From Bacteroidota bacterium (GTDB taxonomy: Bacteria; Bacteroidota; Bacteroidia; Bacteroidales; JAAUTT01): a stretch of 64,000 nt of DNA. Shown piece after piece: positions 26,489-34,623 of this stretch; the first letter of the stretch is position 1; each line of letters starts with the position of its first letter. The stretch spans positions 1-64,000 of the forward strand of contig JAEYWD010000033.1 in NCBI GenBank assembly GCA_023429135.1, in the 5' to 3' direction. The position numbers and the translations under genes were made by a program. A model generated the notes under the pieces. It worked only from the letters and a program-made list of their open reading frames with translations. It was not told where the DNA came from and did not search any database.

Positions 26489-28983
26489 CCGATCCCGGTG
26501 CCTTTGATTCTGAAATCGTCTTTTTCTTCCGGCGGAAGAATAGCATTCAACTGATAAACCACACTCAGTACTTCATCGTAATTCTTGCGTTCGAGGGCTT
26601 TTTCGCCCAATGCAATCAGTTGTTTCGCCCTTTCTTCGTTAAGGTAGTTTCTTTCCTTAAGATCGGCATAATGGTGAAAAATCATGATGACCATATAAGG
26701 CTCTTTCTGCGATATTTTCCACTTGAGGTTACGCAGCTTTTCAGTAAGAACCGAAATGGCTCTTTTGTTGTCGGTTGCAAGCACTTCCTTTTCGCGTGCA
26801 ATAAGCTTTTCCAGTTCTCTTTTATCTTCGTCGGTACCCTTGGATGTTACCCAGCTTTCGCAGGAGTTTTTGGCATCGAAGTATTCCGATTTAACCTGAA
26901 CAATATGAGCGTCAACTGATACCTGATCAAAGAGCCGGGACAGTTTCCGTAGCTTATCTTCCATTTGGTAGCGGGTGTCGGTAACATCGTCCTGCGAGAG
27001 CGTGCGCGAATTCTGGTGCAGTTCCTCCAACTGGTCGAGAATTTTTTTCAGCTTGCCGGCATCTTCATATTTTTCCTCATCCTGCAACATCTTCAGATCT
27101 TGCTTGGCACGCATTATCAAAGTATAAATGTCGTCGCGGAGTTTGGTGAGATTCACCTGCCTTTCCGAAGGACTGAACACGTTCATGAATTCTTGGTCGG
27201 TCATCAAAAAGTAGGTAGTAATTTTAAGATCGCGCGATTCGCTTATTTCCAGGGTAATTTCCACATCCGAGCCCTTCACCAGGTTACGTGCTATGTCTTT
27301 GGCATTAATCTCAATCACACCAATCGGTTGGTTTGATGAAGGACTTGAGAACCGGTCACCTTCCACAATATTGATAATTACACTTTCATCACTGCCTTTC
27401 TGGAGAGTCTTTGATATTTCGCGAGTAATTGTTTTTTTGATGGGAAGAATGGCGTTCTTTTCGAAAATAACCTCAAGCCGGGTGGTATTGTTTTCCAGGT
27501 CGTCAACCTCAATACAAATATCGTTTGGCAATGGCTGTCCGGTAATGTTGAATTTACCCTGTAAAATTCCTATCGAAGGAATATCGACATCCAGCACGTT
27601 ATTTTTGGAATCGTATATTTTTAAGGAAAAGCAATTAAAGGTATTTCGTGAGAGGGGTAACATTTCGGAGATTCTCATGCCGGCAGCTTTTGTTCCCGAG
27701 TCGTAGCCTCCGTCTTCGCGGACTATACGATACGAAAGTCCTTCCCAGTTACCATCAATTTCGGCAACAAAATATTCTTCATTATCGTGACTGGTTTTCT
27801 GATAAGCCATCCGCACTTTGATATCCGTTTTCAAAGCTCCCGCTTTTATTTCCTGTGGCCCGGCAGTTATTGTTTTAGCTTTGGAACCTGCATAATAAGC
27901 AGCGCCCACGGCAATTGCCGTTGTAGGATCTATGCTGCAGTTAACCTCTATACCCAGATTTTCCCTGATGGAATTACGCACAAAAGGTATATAGGTGCTT
28001 CCGCCAACCATAAGGATATGGTTAACATCTGCCGACGATATTCCGTTTTTTTCGAGTATTGAGCAAATCATTTCAATGGTTGAGTCAATGCGTGGTTTAA
28101 TGCATTGTTCAAACTGTGAGCGGGTAATTGTCATAAAAACTTCGTGAAGTTCTCCTTCGTCGTCGTCTGTTTCGAATTCTATTTCGGTTTTTTCGTTGAG
28201 CGAAAGCATTACTTTGGCCTCTTCGGCTTTATGCAACAGTATATAATATAATTTGTTGTATTTGCCGCTATTGCTTTTCATTTCATGTTCCAGGTTGTTG
28301 AAATTCCCGATCTTATTCAAATGGGGAATAATAAACGATTCAATAATCTGATTATCAAAATCGAGTCCTCCCAGGAAATTATCACCTTCATGATCCACAA
28401 TTTTCATTTCTCCGTCTTCGGTCTTAACAAGAGCAACGTCAAAAGTGCCCCCGCCAAGATCGTATACCAGCCATTGTTCTTTTCCGGTATTGTTGCTTTC
28501 GGTGCTGTTGGCATAGGCTAGACTGGCCGCTATGGGTTCCTGAAGCAGAAGTACTTCCCGGAACCCGGCTTCGTAACCGGCTTTTTTGGTTGCGTTGGAC
28601 TGAATGGTATCGAAAGATGCCGGAATGGTTATAACCACTGATTCGATTGCTTCGTTGGTATATACAAAGTTCTTAAGCTCCTTCAGTACATACGACGACA
28701 AGTTGATAGGAGTGGTTCTGCTTCCAAGGCATTTTACATGGAAACTTTCGCTGGTTCCCATTTTACGCTTGAAAGAGCCGAACACATTCTCGGGATCTTT
28801 TTCGACATATTCCTTAGCTTTGTCTCCTACAATTACCCGTTCCTTGCGGAAACCAACCACTGATGGGAGCGTTTCTTTATGTCCGACGGGGTTTTTGAAT
28901 ACTTCAACTTTCCCCTGAGAGTATTTCGCGATTAATGAATTTGTGGTGCCTAAATCGATACCAAAATCAACTGTTGATGCCAT
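26485..28983 (-). CDS. Hsp70 (DnaK-like) chaperone with an enlarged helical C-terminus
   Basis: 832 residues against about 640 in DnaK. The nucleotide-binding domain (1-380) keeps its motifs: VDFGIDLGTTNSL (phosphate 1), VYDLGGGTFDVALV (phosphate 2) and ILMVGGSTYIPFVRN (adenosine). A substrate-domain-like beta region follows (about 400-560), then a further beta stretch, and from about 600 a long charged helical region replacing the lid (KLRDDIYTLIMRAKQDLKML, KKILDQLEELHQN, EKALERKNYDEVL). It ends RIKGTGIG, not in the EEVD/EEVK-like tail. It is a specialised paralog rather than the housekeeping dnaK. A GrpE-like gene sits 10 bp upstream, and three membrane paralogs converge on it. Confidence 0.92.
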   Translation of the reverse strand: MASTVDFGIDLGTTNSLIAKYSQGKVEVFKNPVGHKETLPSVVGFRKERVIVGDKAKEYVEKDPENVFGSFKRKMGTSESFHVKCLGSRTTPINLSSYVLKELKNFVYTNEAIESVVITIPASFDTIQSNATKKAGYEAGFREVLLLQEPIAASLAYANSTESNNTGKEQWLVYDLGGGTFDVALVKTEDGEMKIVDHEGDNFLGGLDFDNQIIESFIIPHLNKIGNFNNLEHEMKSNSGKYNKLYYILLHKAEEAKVMLSLNEKTEIEFETDDDEGELHEVFMTITRSQFEQCIKPRIDSTIEMICSILEKNGISSADVNHILMVGGSTYIPFVRNSIRENLGIEVNCSIDPTTAIAVGAAYYAGSKAKTITAGPQEIKAGALKTDIKVRMAYQKTSHDNEEYFVAEIDGNWEGLSYRIVREDGGYDSGTKAAGMRISEMLPLSRNTFNCFSLKIYDSKNNVLDVDIPSIGILQGKFNITGQPLPNDICIEVDDLENNTTRLEVIFEKNAILPIKKTITREISKTLQKGSDESVIINIVEGDRFSSPSSNQPIGVIEINAKDIARNLVKGSDVEITLEISESRDLKITTYFLMTDQEFMNVFSPSERQVNLTKLRDDIYTLIMRAKQDLKMLQDEEKYEDAGKLKKILDQLEELHQNSRTLSQDDVTDTRYQMEDKLRKLSRLFDQVSVDAHIVQVKSEYFDAKNSCESWVTSKGTDEDKRELEKLIAREKEVLATDNKRAISVLTEKLRNLKWKISQKEPYMVIMIFHHYADLKERNYLNEERAKQLIALGEKALERKNYDEVLSVVYQLNAILPPEEKDDFRIKGTGIG

Positions 28984-28993
28984 ATTATTTTCT

Positions 28994-29317
28994 TTATGCC
29001 GATTGAACTATTACTACTCCGCGTTGTACGATAGTTTTACGGCTTTCGTTTCCTGAATATATAATAGGTTTTATAACTTCGGCGATCACCATTTTATCCG
29101 ATATTTTGCCTGCAATATCGGCTTCGCAATCGGTGCGCGTTTCGTTATATGCTTCACCAACAGGGTTGTGGACCGATAAACCTATTTCTCCCATGTATTC
29201 GTGAATACGGGCCAGGTTTCTGCTTATTCCAGTCAGCTCGGGTTTACCATCTGTTTTCTTTTGAATCTCGAAAAGCTGATTCATAATTTTTATCAGGATT
29301 TTCTGCTGATCATCCAT
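28994..29317 (-). CDS. Short GrpE-like protein, putative nucleotide-exchange partner of the adjacent Hsp70
   Basis: 107 residues, first gene of the Hsp70 pair (10-bp gap). An N-terminal helix (1-45, LIKIMNQLFEIQKK, LARIHEYMGEIGL) is followed by a beta-type module NPVGEAYNETRTDCEADI, MVIAEVIKPIIY, TIVQRGVVIVQ. The order resembles the C-terminal beta domain of GrpE, where a strand pair ends in an LRPA-V-V motif, but the protein is half the size of GrpE and lacks the long dimer helix. Nucleotide exchange is an inference from this pattern and the gene pairing. Confidence 0.65.
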   Translation of the reverse strand: MDDQQKILIKIMNQLFEIQKKTDGKPELTGISRNLARIHEYMGEIGLSVHNPVGEAYNETRTDCEADIAGKISDKMVIAEVIKPIIYSGNESRKTIVQRGVVIVQSA

Positions 29318-29447
29318 GGTTTTGTTGTTTTCAGATTGAAGGTATAATAATATTTATTTTATTCTTATAAACCTACTCTTACATCAATTTTTAATCAACA
29401 ATACCATTGGTGGAATGTTATAGATGTCTAACTCAAATCGAACGATT

Positions 29448-29768
29448 ATGAAAGCAAGAAATCTATTCTATATAATTGGAATTAGTGCATTGTCACTTAT
29501 ACCGGTTTCGGTGAATGCTCAGGTTGGAACTACCGAAAATGCTTATGGTACCATTAACGTTGAAGATCAGAATGCACAAAGAATCACCGACCTGGAGCAA
29601 CGGGTAAAAGATGCCGATGCTGAGTTAAAAAGGGTACAAAGGGCCGAAAAATCGGCCAGAAACACTGTTAAGGAAGCAAAAGCTGCCCTGAGAGCAGAAA
29701 AGCAGGCACAAAAAGCTAGAAAAAGAGCTGACGACCAGGCCCGGAAAGCTGAAAAGATGATGAACTAG
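29448..29768 (+). CDS. Secreted coiled-coil protein
   Basis: 106 residues from the ATG at 29448 (the ATG at 29424 puts eight polar residues before the signal). Signal peptide MKARNLFYIIGISALSLIP ends near VNAQ, residue 26. The mature part is one charged helix from about 45 to the end (DLEQRVKDADAELKRVQRAE and KARKRADDQARKAEKM), alanine- and lysine-rich, like periplasmic Lpp-type or DUF-type coiled coils of Bacteroidota. It is monocistronic and divergent from the GrpE-like gene. Function unknown. Confidence 0.65.
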   Translation: MKARNLFYIIGISALSLIPVSVNAQVGTTENAYGTINVEDQNAQRITDLEQRVKDADAELKRVQRAEKSARNTVKEAKAALRAEKQAQKARKRADDQARKAEKMMN

Positions 29769-29781
29769 CCGGTTGTTGAGG

Positions 29782-31089
29782 TTAAGATTTTCCTGGTGTT
29801 TCAGCCCCCTTTTGTTTTGGTTTTATTATGAGACGCAGCGATTGGTCGTAGGTAATATAGTTCCAGACCCAGTTGATAAATGTTATTACTTTATTTTTAA
29901 AGCCAATAAGCGAAACAAGATGAACAAACATCCAGATAAGCCAGGCAACAAATCCCGAGAGGGATAAACCTTTCAGGTCGGCTACAGCCAGGTTGCGACC
30001 GACGGTAGCCATACTGCCCTTATCCTTGTACGAAAAAGGAACAAGAGGCTGTTTGCTGCGCATTTTGCAGAAATTAACGGCCAGTTGCAGGGCTTGCTGA
30101 ATGGCCACCTGAGCAACCTGAGGATGTCCGTTAGGATATTTTTCTTCGGTCATAAGGGCTATGTCGCCAATGGCAAAAACATCGGTAAACCCTTGCACCA
30201 TGTTGATGCGGTTCACAAGCAACCGGCCTCCGCGACCATGCGACTCTGCCGGCAGACCTTCGAGTTTCGCGGCGCTAACTCCTGCGGTCCATATCATCAT
30301 GTTACTACGGATGGTACTGTTGTCGGCAAGCTTAACATTTTTTCCGTCGTAATCACTCACTTTGGTGTTAAGCATTACCTTCACACCTAATCCTTTAAGG
30401 TAATGATATACCTTTTCCGAGGCTTTTTTCGACATAGCATTCAGTAGCGCCGGAAGTGCTTCAATAAGGTAAATATTCATCTCGTTAAAATCGAGCTCAG
30501 GATAATCTTTGGGCAATATAAACTTCTTCATTTCGGCTATTGCACCTGAAAGTTCAACACCTGTTGGGCCACCTCCAATAATAACCAGGTTCAGCAAACC
30601 TTCACGCTCATCAGCATCGTCGGTTATAAGTGCTGCTTCCAGATTCTGCAGCAAAGTGTTTCTTAAAAGCAAAGCCTCTGGTACCGATTTCATCGGGTAT
30701 GACTTTTCCCTGAAATGTTCGTTTCCGAAATAATTTGTTACAACTCCGGTGGCAATTACCAGATAATCGTAATTAATATGCCCAATAGGGGTGATTACTT
30801 TCTTATTTTGTGTATCAACAGCAGTTACCTGTGTTACACGAATAAATATGTTTTTTCGCGATTGAAATATTTTACGGAACGGGAACGATATAGAACTGGG
30901 CTCCAAGCCGGAAGTAGCTACCTGATAAAAAAGCGGTTGAAACTGGTGATAGTTATACTGATCGATAAGTACAATCTGAAAGTTCTTTTTTCTTAATTTA
31001 CGCAAAAGGGTTAGCCCGGCAAATCCTCCGCCTATAATAACCACCCGGCTTTGATTTACCTCGGGAATTCTTGCTCTCATTAATTTCAA
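29782..31089 (-). CDS. ndh: Type II NADH:quinone oxidoreductase
   Basis: A 435-residue flavoprotein that feeds electrons from NADH to quinone without pumping protons. FAD-binding VVIIGGGFAGLTLLRKL is near residue 16; second Rossmann motif VIIGGGPTGVELSGAIAEM near 170 for NADH; and TDVFAIGDIAL near 300. The C-terminus has the amphipathic/hydrophobic anchor AWLIWMFVHLVSLIGF, as in membrane-bound NDH-2. It lies next to the stress gene run but is separated from it by a terminator at 31113-31141. Confidence 0.9.
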   Translation of the reverse strand: MKLMRARIPEVNQSRVVIIGGGFAGLTLLRKLRKKNFQIVLIDQYNYHQFQPLFYQVATSGLEPSSISFPFRKIFQSRKNIFIRVTQVTAVDTQNKKVITPIGHINYDYLVIATGVVTNYFGNEHFREKSYPMKSVPEALLLRNTLLQNLEAALITDDADEREGLLNLVIIGGGPTGVELSGAIAEMKKFILPKDYPELDFNEMNIYLIEALPALLNAMSKKASEKVYHYLKGLGVKVMLNTKVSDYDGKNVKLADNSTIRSNMMIWTAGVSAAKLEGLPAESHGRGGRLLVNRINMVQGFTDVFAIGDIALMTEEKYPNGHPQVAQVAIQQALQLAVNFCKMRSKQPLVPFSYKDKGSMATVGRNLAVADLKGLSLSGFVAWLIWMFVHLVSLIGFKNKVITFINWVWNYITYDQSLRLIIKPKQKGAETPGKS

Positions 31090-31112
31090 TATCAGTTTAT
31101 TTGAAAAATAAA

Positions 31113-31141
31113 ACCCGGAGAATTTTCCAGGTTCTCCGGGT
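31113..31141 (-). terminator. Intrinsic terminator closing the stress gene run
   Basis: Perfect 10-bp stem ACCCGGAGAA/TTCTCCGGGT with a 9-nt loop, followed on the minus strand by a T-rich tail. It is 8 bp past the YtxH gene stop. Confidence 0.85.
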
Positions 31142-31149
31142 GAGTTATC

Positions 31150-31425
31150 TTATAATTGCGAACGTACATCTTTCTGAAAATCGTCGGCACCATAGTTTGG
31201 GTTTTGAGCAAACTGACTGGCATCGTCTTTAACAGCTTCATACCTTTCGGTTAAACTGTCGATAAAGTCGTGTAATTTTTGTTTCAGGTCCGAAACGTAG
31301 TCGTGTGCTTTTTGGATAATTTTTAGGCGGGTTTCCGAACCTTTATCGGGTGCTAACATAATTCCCAATAATGCTCCTGCAGCAGCGCCGGCAGCAATTC
31401 CAAGTATCATTTTTCCTGTACTCAT
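31150..31425 (-). CDS. YtxH-domain protein
   Basis: 91 residues. An N-terminal glycine/alanine-rich membrane segment (MILGIAAGAAAGALLGIMLAP) is followed by the family DKGSETRLKI and a charged helix with heptads (YVSDLKQKLHDFIDSLTERY). YtxH proteins are small general-stress envelope proteins. It is the last gene of a minus-strand run starting near 34.25 kb. Confidence 0.88.
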   Translation of the reverse strand: MSTGKMILGIAAGAAAGALLGIMLAPDKGSETRLKIIQKAHDYVSDLKQKLHDFIDSLTERYEAVKDDASQFAQNPNYGADDFQKDVRSQL

Positions 31426-31455
31426 GGTGTGAAGTATTTAATGGTTAATAAAAGA

Positions 31456-32049
31456 TTATGCATAATTACTCACCAGACTTTCGTTTTTACCTTCTTGCGG
31501 TTGCGAGGTGAGATAAAGCTTTTTCCGCTTTAATTCTTTAAACTGTGATGGTGTTAGTCCGGTTATTTTTTTAAATTGGTTCGACAGATGGGCTACACTG
31601 CTGTAATTCATTGTGTAAGCAATTTCGGTAAGGTTAAGTTGCTCATTGAGAATCAATTCCTTAACTCTTTCAATTTTTTGGGTTATGTAAAACTTCTCAA
31701 TTGATATACCTTCATTTTCCGAGAAAATATTTGCCAGGTAAGTATAAGCATAGTTTAACTTATTGCTTATATAAGTGGAAAGGTTAGTTTTATATTGCTC
31801 GTCGGAGTTATAAACCAACTCCATAATAATGTTTTTAATTTTATCAATAATTACATTTTTGTGGCTACCAATAAGTTCCAGGCCATACTTCCTGAGAGTA
31901 AGATTTATTTTTTCCCTCTGCTCAGCAGTAAAAGCTCCTTTAAACTTTTCATTTGGTCCAATTTCTCTGTAATGCAATCCGAGTTTTTTTAACTCGGACT
32001 GCATTCTCAATTTACATTGGTTGCAAGTTTCAGTATTATGAGATCCCAT
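31456..32049 (-). CDS. AraC-family regulator with degenerate HMA-like N-terminus
   Basis: 197 residues. The C-terminal 100 residues are an AraC double helix-turn-helix (LTEIAYTMNYSSVAHLSNQF, KKITGLTPSQFKELKRKK). The N-terminal 80 residues resemble a heavy-metal-associated-type domain used in one Bacteroidota AraC subgroup; here a CNQC pair is present at residues 9-12. It lies within the stress gene run, so it may regulate its own cluster. A sister gene of the same subgroup lies at 38231-38764. The ligand is unknown. Confidence 0.85.
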   Translation of the reverse strand: MGSHNTETCNQCKLRMQSELKKLGLHYREIGPNEKFKGAFTAEQREKINLTLRKYGLELIGSHKNVIIDKIKNIIMELVYNSDEQYKTNLSTYISNKLNYAYTYLANIFSENEGISIEKFYITQKIERVKELILNEQLNLTEIAYTMNYSSVAHLSNQFKKITGLTPSQFKELKRKKLYLTSQPQEGKNESLVSNYA

Positions 32050-32075
32050 ATAAATTCGTTTAAAATTTGAAAAAT

Positions 32076-32234
32076 TTACACTGCGCTGGTTCCTCCACGA
32101 ATTAGCCGGAGAATAATTGCTATGATGGCTATAACCAGCAGAATATGAATAAGAGACCCAGCCGAATAGGCAAAGAATCCAACTGCCCAGGCAATGATTA
32201 GAATAACCGCTATAATATAAAGTAAGCTTCCCAT
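32076..32234 (-). CDS. DUF5670 (lmo0937-type) small membrane protein
   Basis: 52 residues from ATG 32234 to TAA 32076. Two membrane helices: LLYIIAVILIIAWAVGFF and LIHILLVIAIIAIILRL, then a basic end RGGTSAV. The order W-A-V-G-F-F-x-Y-x-x-G-x-L-I-H-I-L-L matches the lmo0937/DUF5670 family of tiny inner-membrane proteins found in stress clusters. A paralog with the same pattern is at 35630-35830. Function unknown. Confidence 0.8.
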   Translation of the reverse strand: MGSLLYIIAVILIIAWAVGFFAYSAGSLIHILLVIAIIAIILRLIRGGTSAV

Positions 32235-32266
32235 GACATTAAAATTTTAAGGTTTATATTTTAGAA

Positions 32267-32452
32267 CTAAAGATCACGTAACATTGATCGTATTTCTTCA
32301 TTTGTCTTTCCCAGTTTTTTCTGGAGCCTACCAAGAAGTTCGTCTTCTTTTCCTTCTTCGAAAAGAAGGTCATCGTCTGTAAGGCTGGAATATCTCTGTT
32401 TAAGTCTACCTTTCAGTTCATTCCAGTTTCCTTTAAAAATTGACATGTTCAT
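32267..32452 (-). CDS. CsbD family stress protein
   Basis: 61 residues, soluble and charged: FKGNWNELKGRLKQRYSSLTDDDL and EELLGRLQKKLGKTNEEI-type helices give the CsbD helical pattern (W-x-x-x-K-G-x-x-K-x-x-x-x-L-T-D-D-D). CsbD proteins rise in the general stress response (sigma-B regulon in Bacillus); biochemical role unknown. Neighbours are other stress-associated small genes. The start may be M1 or M3. Confidence 0.88.
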   Translation of the reverse strand: MNMSIFKGNWNELKGRLKQRYSSLTDDDLLFEEGKEDELLGRLQKKLGKTNEEIRSMLRDL

Positions 32453-32474
32453 AATATTAAGATTTAAGGTTTAT

Positions 32475-33122
32475 TTATAAGCGAACACCAAGAGTTGCTT
32501 GTGCAACAACATTTTTATACCTGGGCGAAGTTGAGGTGCCATCACCATCGTTATGTTGCAGATCCCATGAAAGTCTACCTGATAAAACCAATCTTGAAAA
32601 ATTGAAGTCTAAACCAACAACAGCTCCCAGCGTATTTTTGCGGATATCATTATTTTCAATATCGTTTTGCTGGTCTACTGTAACTGATCCCGAATTAAAG
32701 CTGATTCCTTTACTTAGTAAAAAGGAATACTGTGGTCCCGCAAGTATTGTAAGAAAAGGAGCAGGTTTTACCTGTAATTGTAAGGGTACATCCAGATAAT
32801 CAGTTTTACGGGTATAATCATAATTTGCCCCGAGGATGCTACCATTTCCTTTGTATCCCTTTTGTGAATACATTAACTCTGGTTGAAAACCAATTACTTT
32901 TCCCAGGGGAACTGAAAGATATCCGCCAAACGCCAAACCTATTTTGGCCTTGTGATCAAAACTCTCACTTTTGGTGTCGTATAGGTTCGAACTGTTAATA
33001 CCGGCTTTGAAACCTATTCCTACTTTGTCCCTCAGATCTTCGTCCTGGGCTGAAACCTGGAGGCCGAAAACCGATGAAAAAAACAAAGTAAGTGCAATGA
33101 TGTTGATGTATTTAATTTTCAT
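32475..33122 (-). CDS. Outer-membrane beta-barrel protein (PorT-like)
   Basis: 215 residues from the ATG at 33122, which directly precedes a signal peptide (KYINIIALTLFFSSVFGLQVSAQ). An upstream in-frame ATG at 33200 lies inside the previous gene and is rejected. The mature part is strands with alternating aromatic residues and glycine turns (VGIGFKAGINSSNLYD, LMYSQKGYKGNG, ILAGPQYSFLLSKG) and ends in a strand with terminal L (VVAQATLGVRL). This is the usual small barrel of Bacteroidota. No transported substrate can be named. Confidence 0.82.
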   Translation of the reverse strand: MKIKYINIIALTLFFSSVFGLQVSAQDEDLRDKVGIGFKAGINSSNLYDTKSESFDHKAKIGLAFGGYLSVPLGKVIGFQPELMYSQKGYKGNGSILGANYDYTRKTDYLDVPLQLQVKPAPFLTILAGPQYSFLLSKGISFNSGSVTVDQQNDIENNDIRKNTLGAVVGLDFNFSRLVLSGRLSWDLQHNDGDGTSTSPRYKNVVAQATLGVRL

Positions 33123-33138
33123 AATGTTCAATTTTAAA

Positions 33139-33720
33139 TTAGAGATCCATTCGTTCTTTAGTTGCCAGCACCTCCTCGTATTGCAATTTAACTGAGGCAA
33201 GGCACGATATAGCTACTGTTGAAATCTCGTTATCTTCCGATTCTTTGGAGATTTTTTCGAGAAGAGTCATTCCTTCCTTATGCTCTGCTTCCATCTGATT
33301 TAAGAATAGTTTTTCCGGGTTGGTATCGTTTGCCAGCTTGTTCAGATCGGTAATCTGAGCCATATTCAGGTTCGATGGCAATGATATTTTTTTTGAGCTT
33401 GCCAACTTGTCTAGCTCCGAAAAAATTTTCTTATTTGCGGCTTCTATTTTTTCAGCGACCGATTTTATGTCATCCCTTTTGGTGTTTCTCTTAACAACTT
33501 CTGCCGCTTTAATGGCATAGAGAGCATTCGCATAAGTGTCTACTACGTATTCCGCATCTTTGGTGGCATCGATTACCACTTTACCTGCAACGGGAGTTTC
33601 GGCTACCTGTGTAACGCTCTCCACCATTTGCGGTTGTTGCTTGTTTCGGCACGATAACAGTAATGATGCGAATACCAGAAAAATTGATAATGTCCTCATA
33701 AATCTATTATTTACTTTCAT
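33139..33720 (-). CDS. DUF4142 lipoprotein (ferritin-like)
   Basis: 193 residues with lipobox LLLSC near residue 24 and a mainly helical mature part. Helices YVVDTYANALYAIKAAEVVK, KSVAEKIEAANKKIFSEL and FLNQMEAEHKEGMTLLEKIS show the DUF4142 four-helix pattern, including E/H positions in MEAEHKEG. Family members are predicted ferritin-like periplasmic or outer-membrane-attached proteins. Its start overlaps the end of the DUF892 gene by 14 bp, so translation is coupled and both are helical stress proteins. Confidence 0.82.
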   Translation of the reverse strand: MKVNNRFMRTLSIFLVFASLLLSCRNKQQPQMVESVTQVAETPVAGKVVIDATKDAEYVVDTYANALYAIKAAEVVKRNTKRDDIKSVAEKIEAANKKIFSELDKLASSKKISLPSNLNMAQITDLNKLANDTNPEKLFLNQMEAEHKEGMTLLEKISKESEDNEISTVAISCLASVKLQYEEVLATKERMDL

Positions 33721-34252
33721 TACTTGCTTTATAATTAATCTCGTTTTTGGCTATTTCAGAAAGCAACTCGTCGCTTTCTTTTTCTTCACCCAGTGTTTCT
33801 TTCAAAAGCGTTGATATTTTTTCAAACCCCAGTGTGGTGGCAAGCTGAGTTAAACTACCATATGTTGCAATTTCATAATGTTCAACTTTTTGAGCAGCAA
33901 TTACAAGTGCAACATCCCTGGTGGCCGAGTTTTTTTCAGTACTTTTTATGATGTTATTCGCTTCCTGTATTAACCCGTCCATTGCTTCGCATTTTTTCGC
34001 CTGGGGTCGGAAACCCATGAGCTTGAAAGCATCTTCAAGTCGCGAAATCTGGTCAACAGTAACCATATTGTGATCTTTAAATGCTTTTTTTAACCTGGGC
34101 GACATGGCAGCTTCATGAAACTTATTCAAATGCTTCTGAAGTTGCTTTTCTGCCCCATATATGTCCTTGAGCTCTTCAACAAAAAATTTCTCTAATATGG
34201 AGTTTTGAATAGCCGGCTTATGTTTATACGTTAACGTTTCCATACATTGCAA
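33707..34252 (-). CDS. DUF892 / YciF-type ferritin-like protein
   Basis: 181 residues (MQCMETL; M4 at 34243 is an alternative start). Opening LEKFFVEELKDIYGAEKQLQ and AAQKVEHYEIATYGSLTQLA are the DUF892 signatures; E and H in these helices would line a di-metal site as in E. coli YciE/YciF. Members of the family are induced by osmotic or general stress in many bacteria. It is the first gene of the minus-strand run that ends at the 31113 terminator, with a TGGCATA box 30-40 bp upstream. Confidence 0.88.
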   Translation of the reverse strand: MQCMETLTYKHKPAIQNSILEKFFVEELKDIYGAEKQLQKHLNKFHEAAMSPRLKKAFKDHNMVTVDQISRLEDAFKLMGFRPQAKKCEAMDGLIQEANNIIKSTEKNSATRDVALVIAAQKVEHYEIATYGSLTQLATTLGFEKISTLLKETLGEEKESDELLSEIAKNEINYKASNESK

Positions 34253-34282
34253 TTTTGAGTCTTACATTACATTGATTAAAAA

Positions 34283-34290
34283 CTATGCCA
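34283..34290 (-). promoter_or_regulatory. TGGCATA box upstream of the DUF892 run
   Basis: The minus strand reads TGGCATAG, 30-40 nt before the DUF892 start. Related TGGCATA/GGCATAAT octamers occur at 36626, 38951, 41483 and 45171, each before a minus-strand gene of this island. It may be a promoter or operator element. Confidence 0.4.
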
Positions 34291-34357
34291 CGAGAATTAT
34301 ACGTCTGTATAACAGTGGATTACGTTTTGTGCTTATGGTTTTTTATTATAAATTTCC

Positions 34358-34383
34358 CTACAAACAGGGGAATTTTTTACTCA
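34358..34383. repeat. 26-bp exact repeat, copy 1
   Basis: Identical over 26 bp to 39025-39050; the last 19 bases (CAGGGGAATTTTTTACTCA) also occur at 35111-35129. It lies 68 bp upstream of a TGGCATA box on the minus strand. It may be an upstream operator. Confidence 0.75.
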
Positions 34384-34404
34384 ACCGTAAATTCCCAATG
34401 CACG

Positions 34405-34620
34405 TTACCCTTTGTCGGGGGTCGGAGCCTCTTCATTTTCGGGTTTATCAATTTTTGGATCCTTTTTAATTTGAGGACTTTCAATGTCTCCATCCTTATC
34501 TTCCTTGTTAATTTCAATGTCGAAAGTTGGATAGGGTTCGGAATTTTGAACGTTGGGATTTAGCAATATGGACAGAACGTTATCCCTGTAAAGGTTTTGG
34601 TAAATCGATTTTGAAACCAT
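34405..34620 (-). CDS. Small acidic protein, unknown
   Basis: 71 residues. A start MVSKSIYQNLYRD leads to a strongly polar tail: IEINKEDKDGDIESPQIKKDPKIDKPENEEAP-type composition without hydrophobic core, so likely disordered. No family is recognised. The gene follows the membrane protein at 34624 by 3 bp, suggesting an operon. A 26-bp repeat lies 21 bp beyond its stop. Confidence 0.45.
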   Translation of the reverse strand: MVSKSIYQNLYRDNVLSILLNPNVQNSEPYPTFDIEINKEDKDGDIESPQIKKDPKIDKPENEEAPTPDKG

Positions 34621-34623
34621 AAA

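Noticed and set aside
26485..28983. Housekeeping dnaK
   Set aside because: Length 832, an unusual helical C-terminus, no standard C-terminal tail, and no dnaJ or classical grpE nearby.
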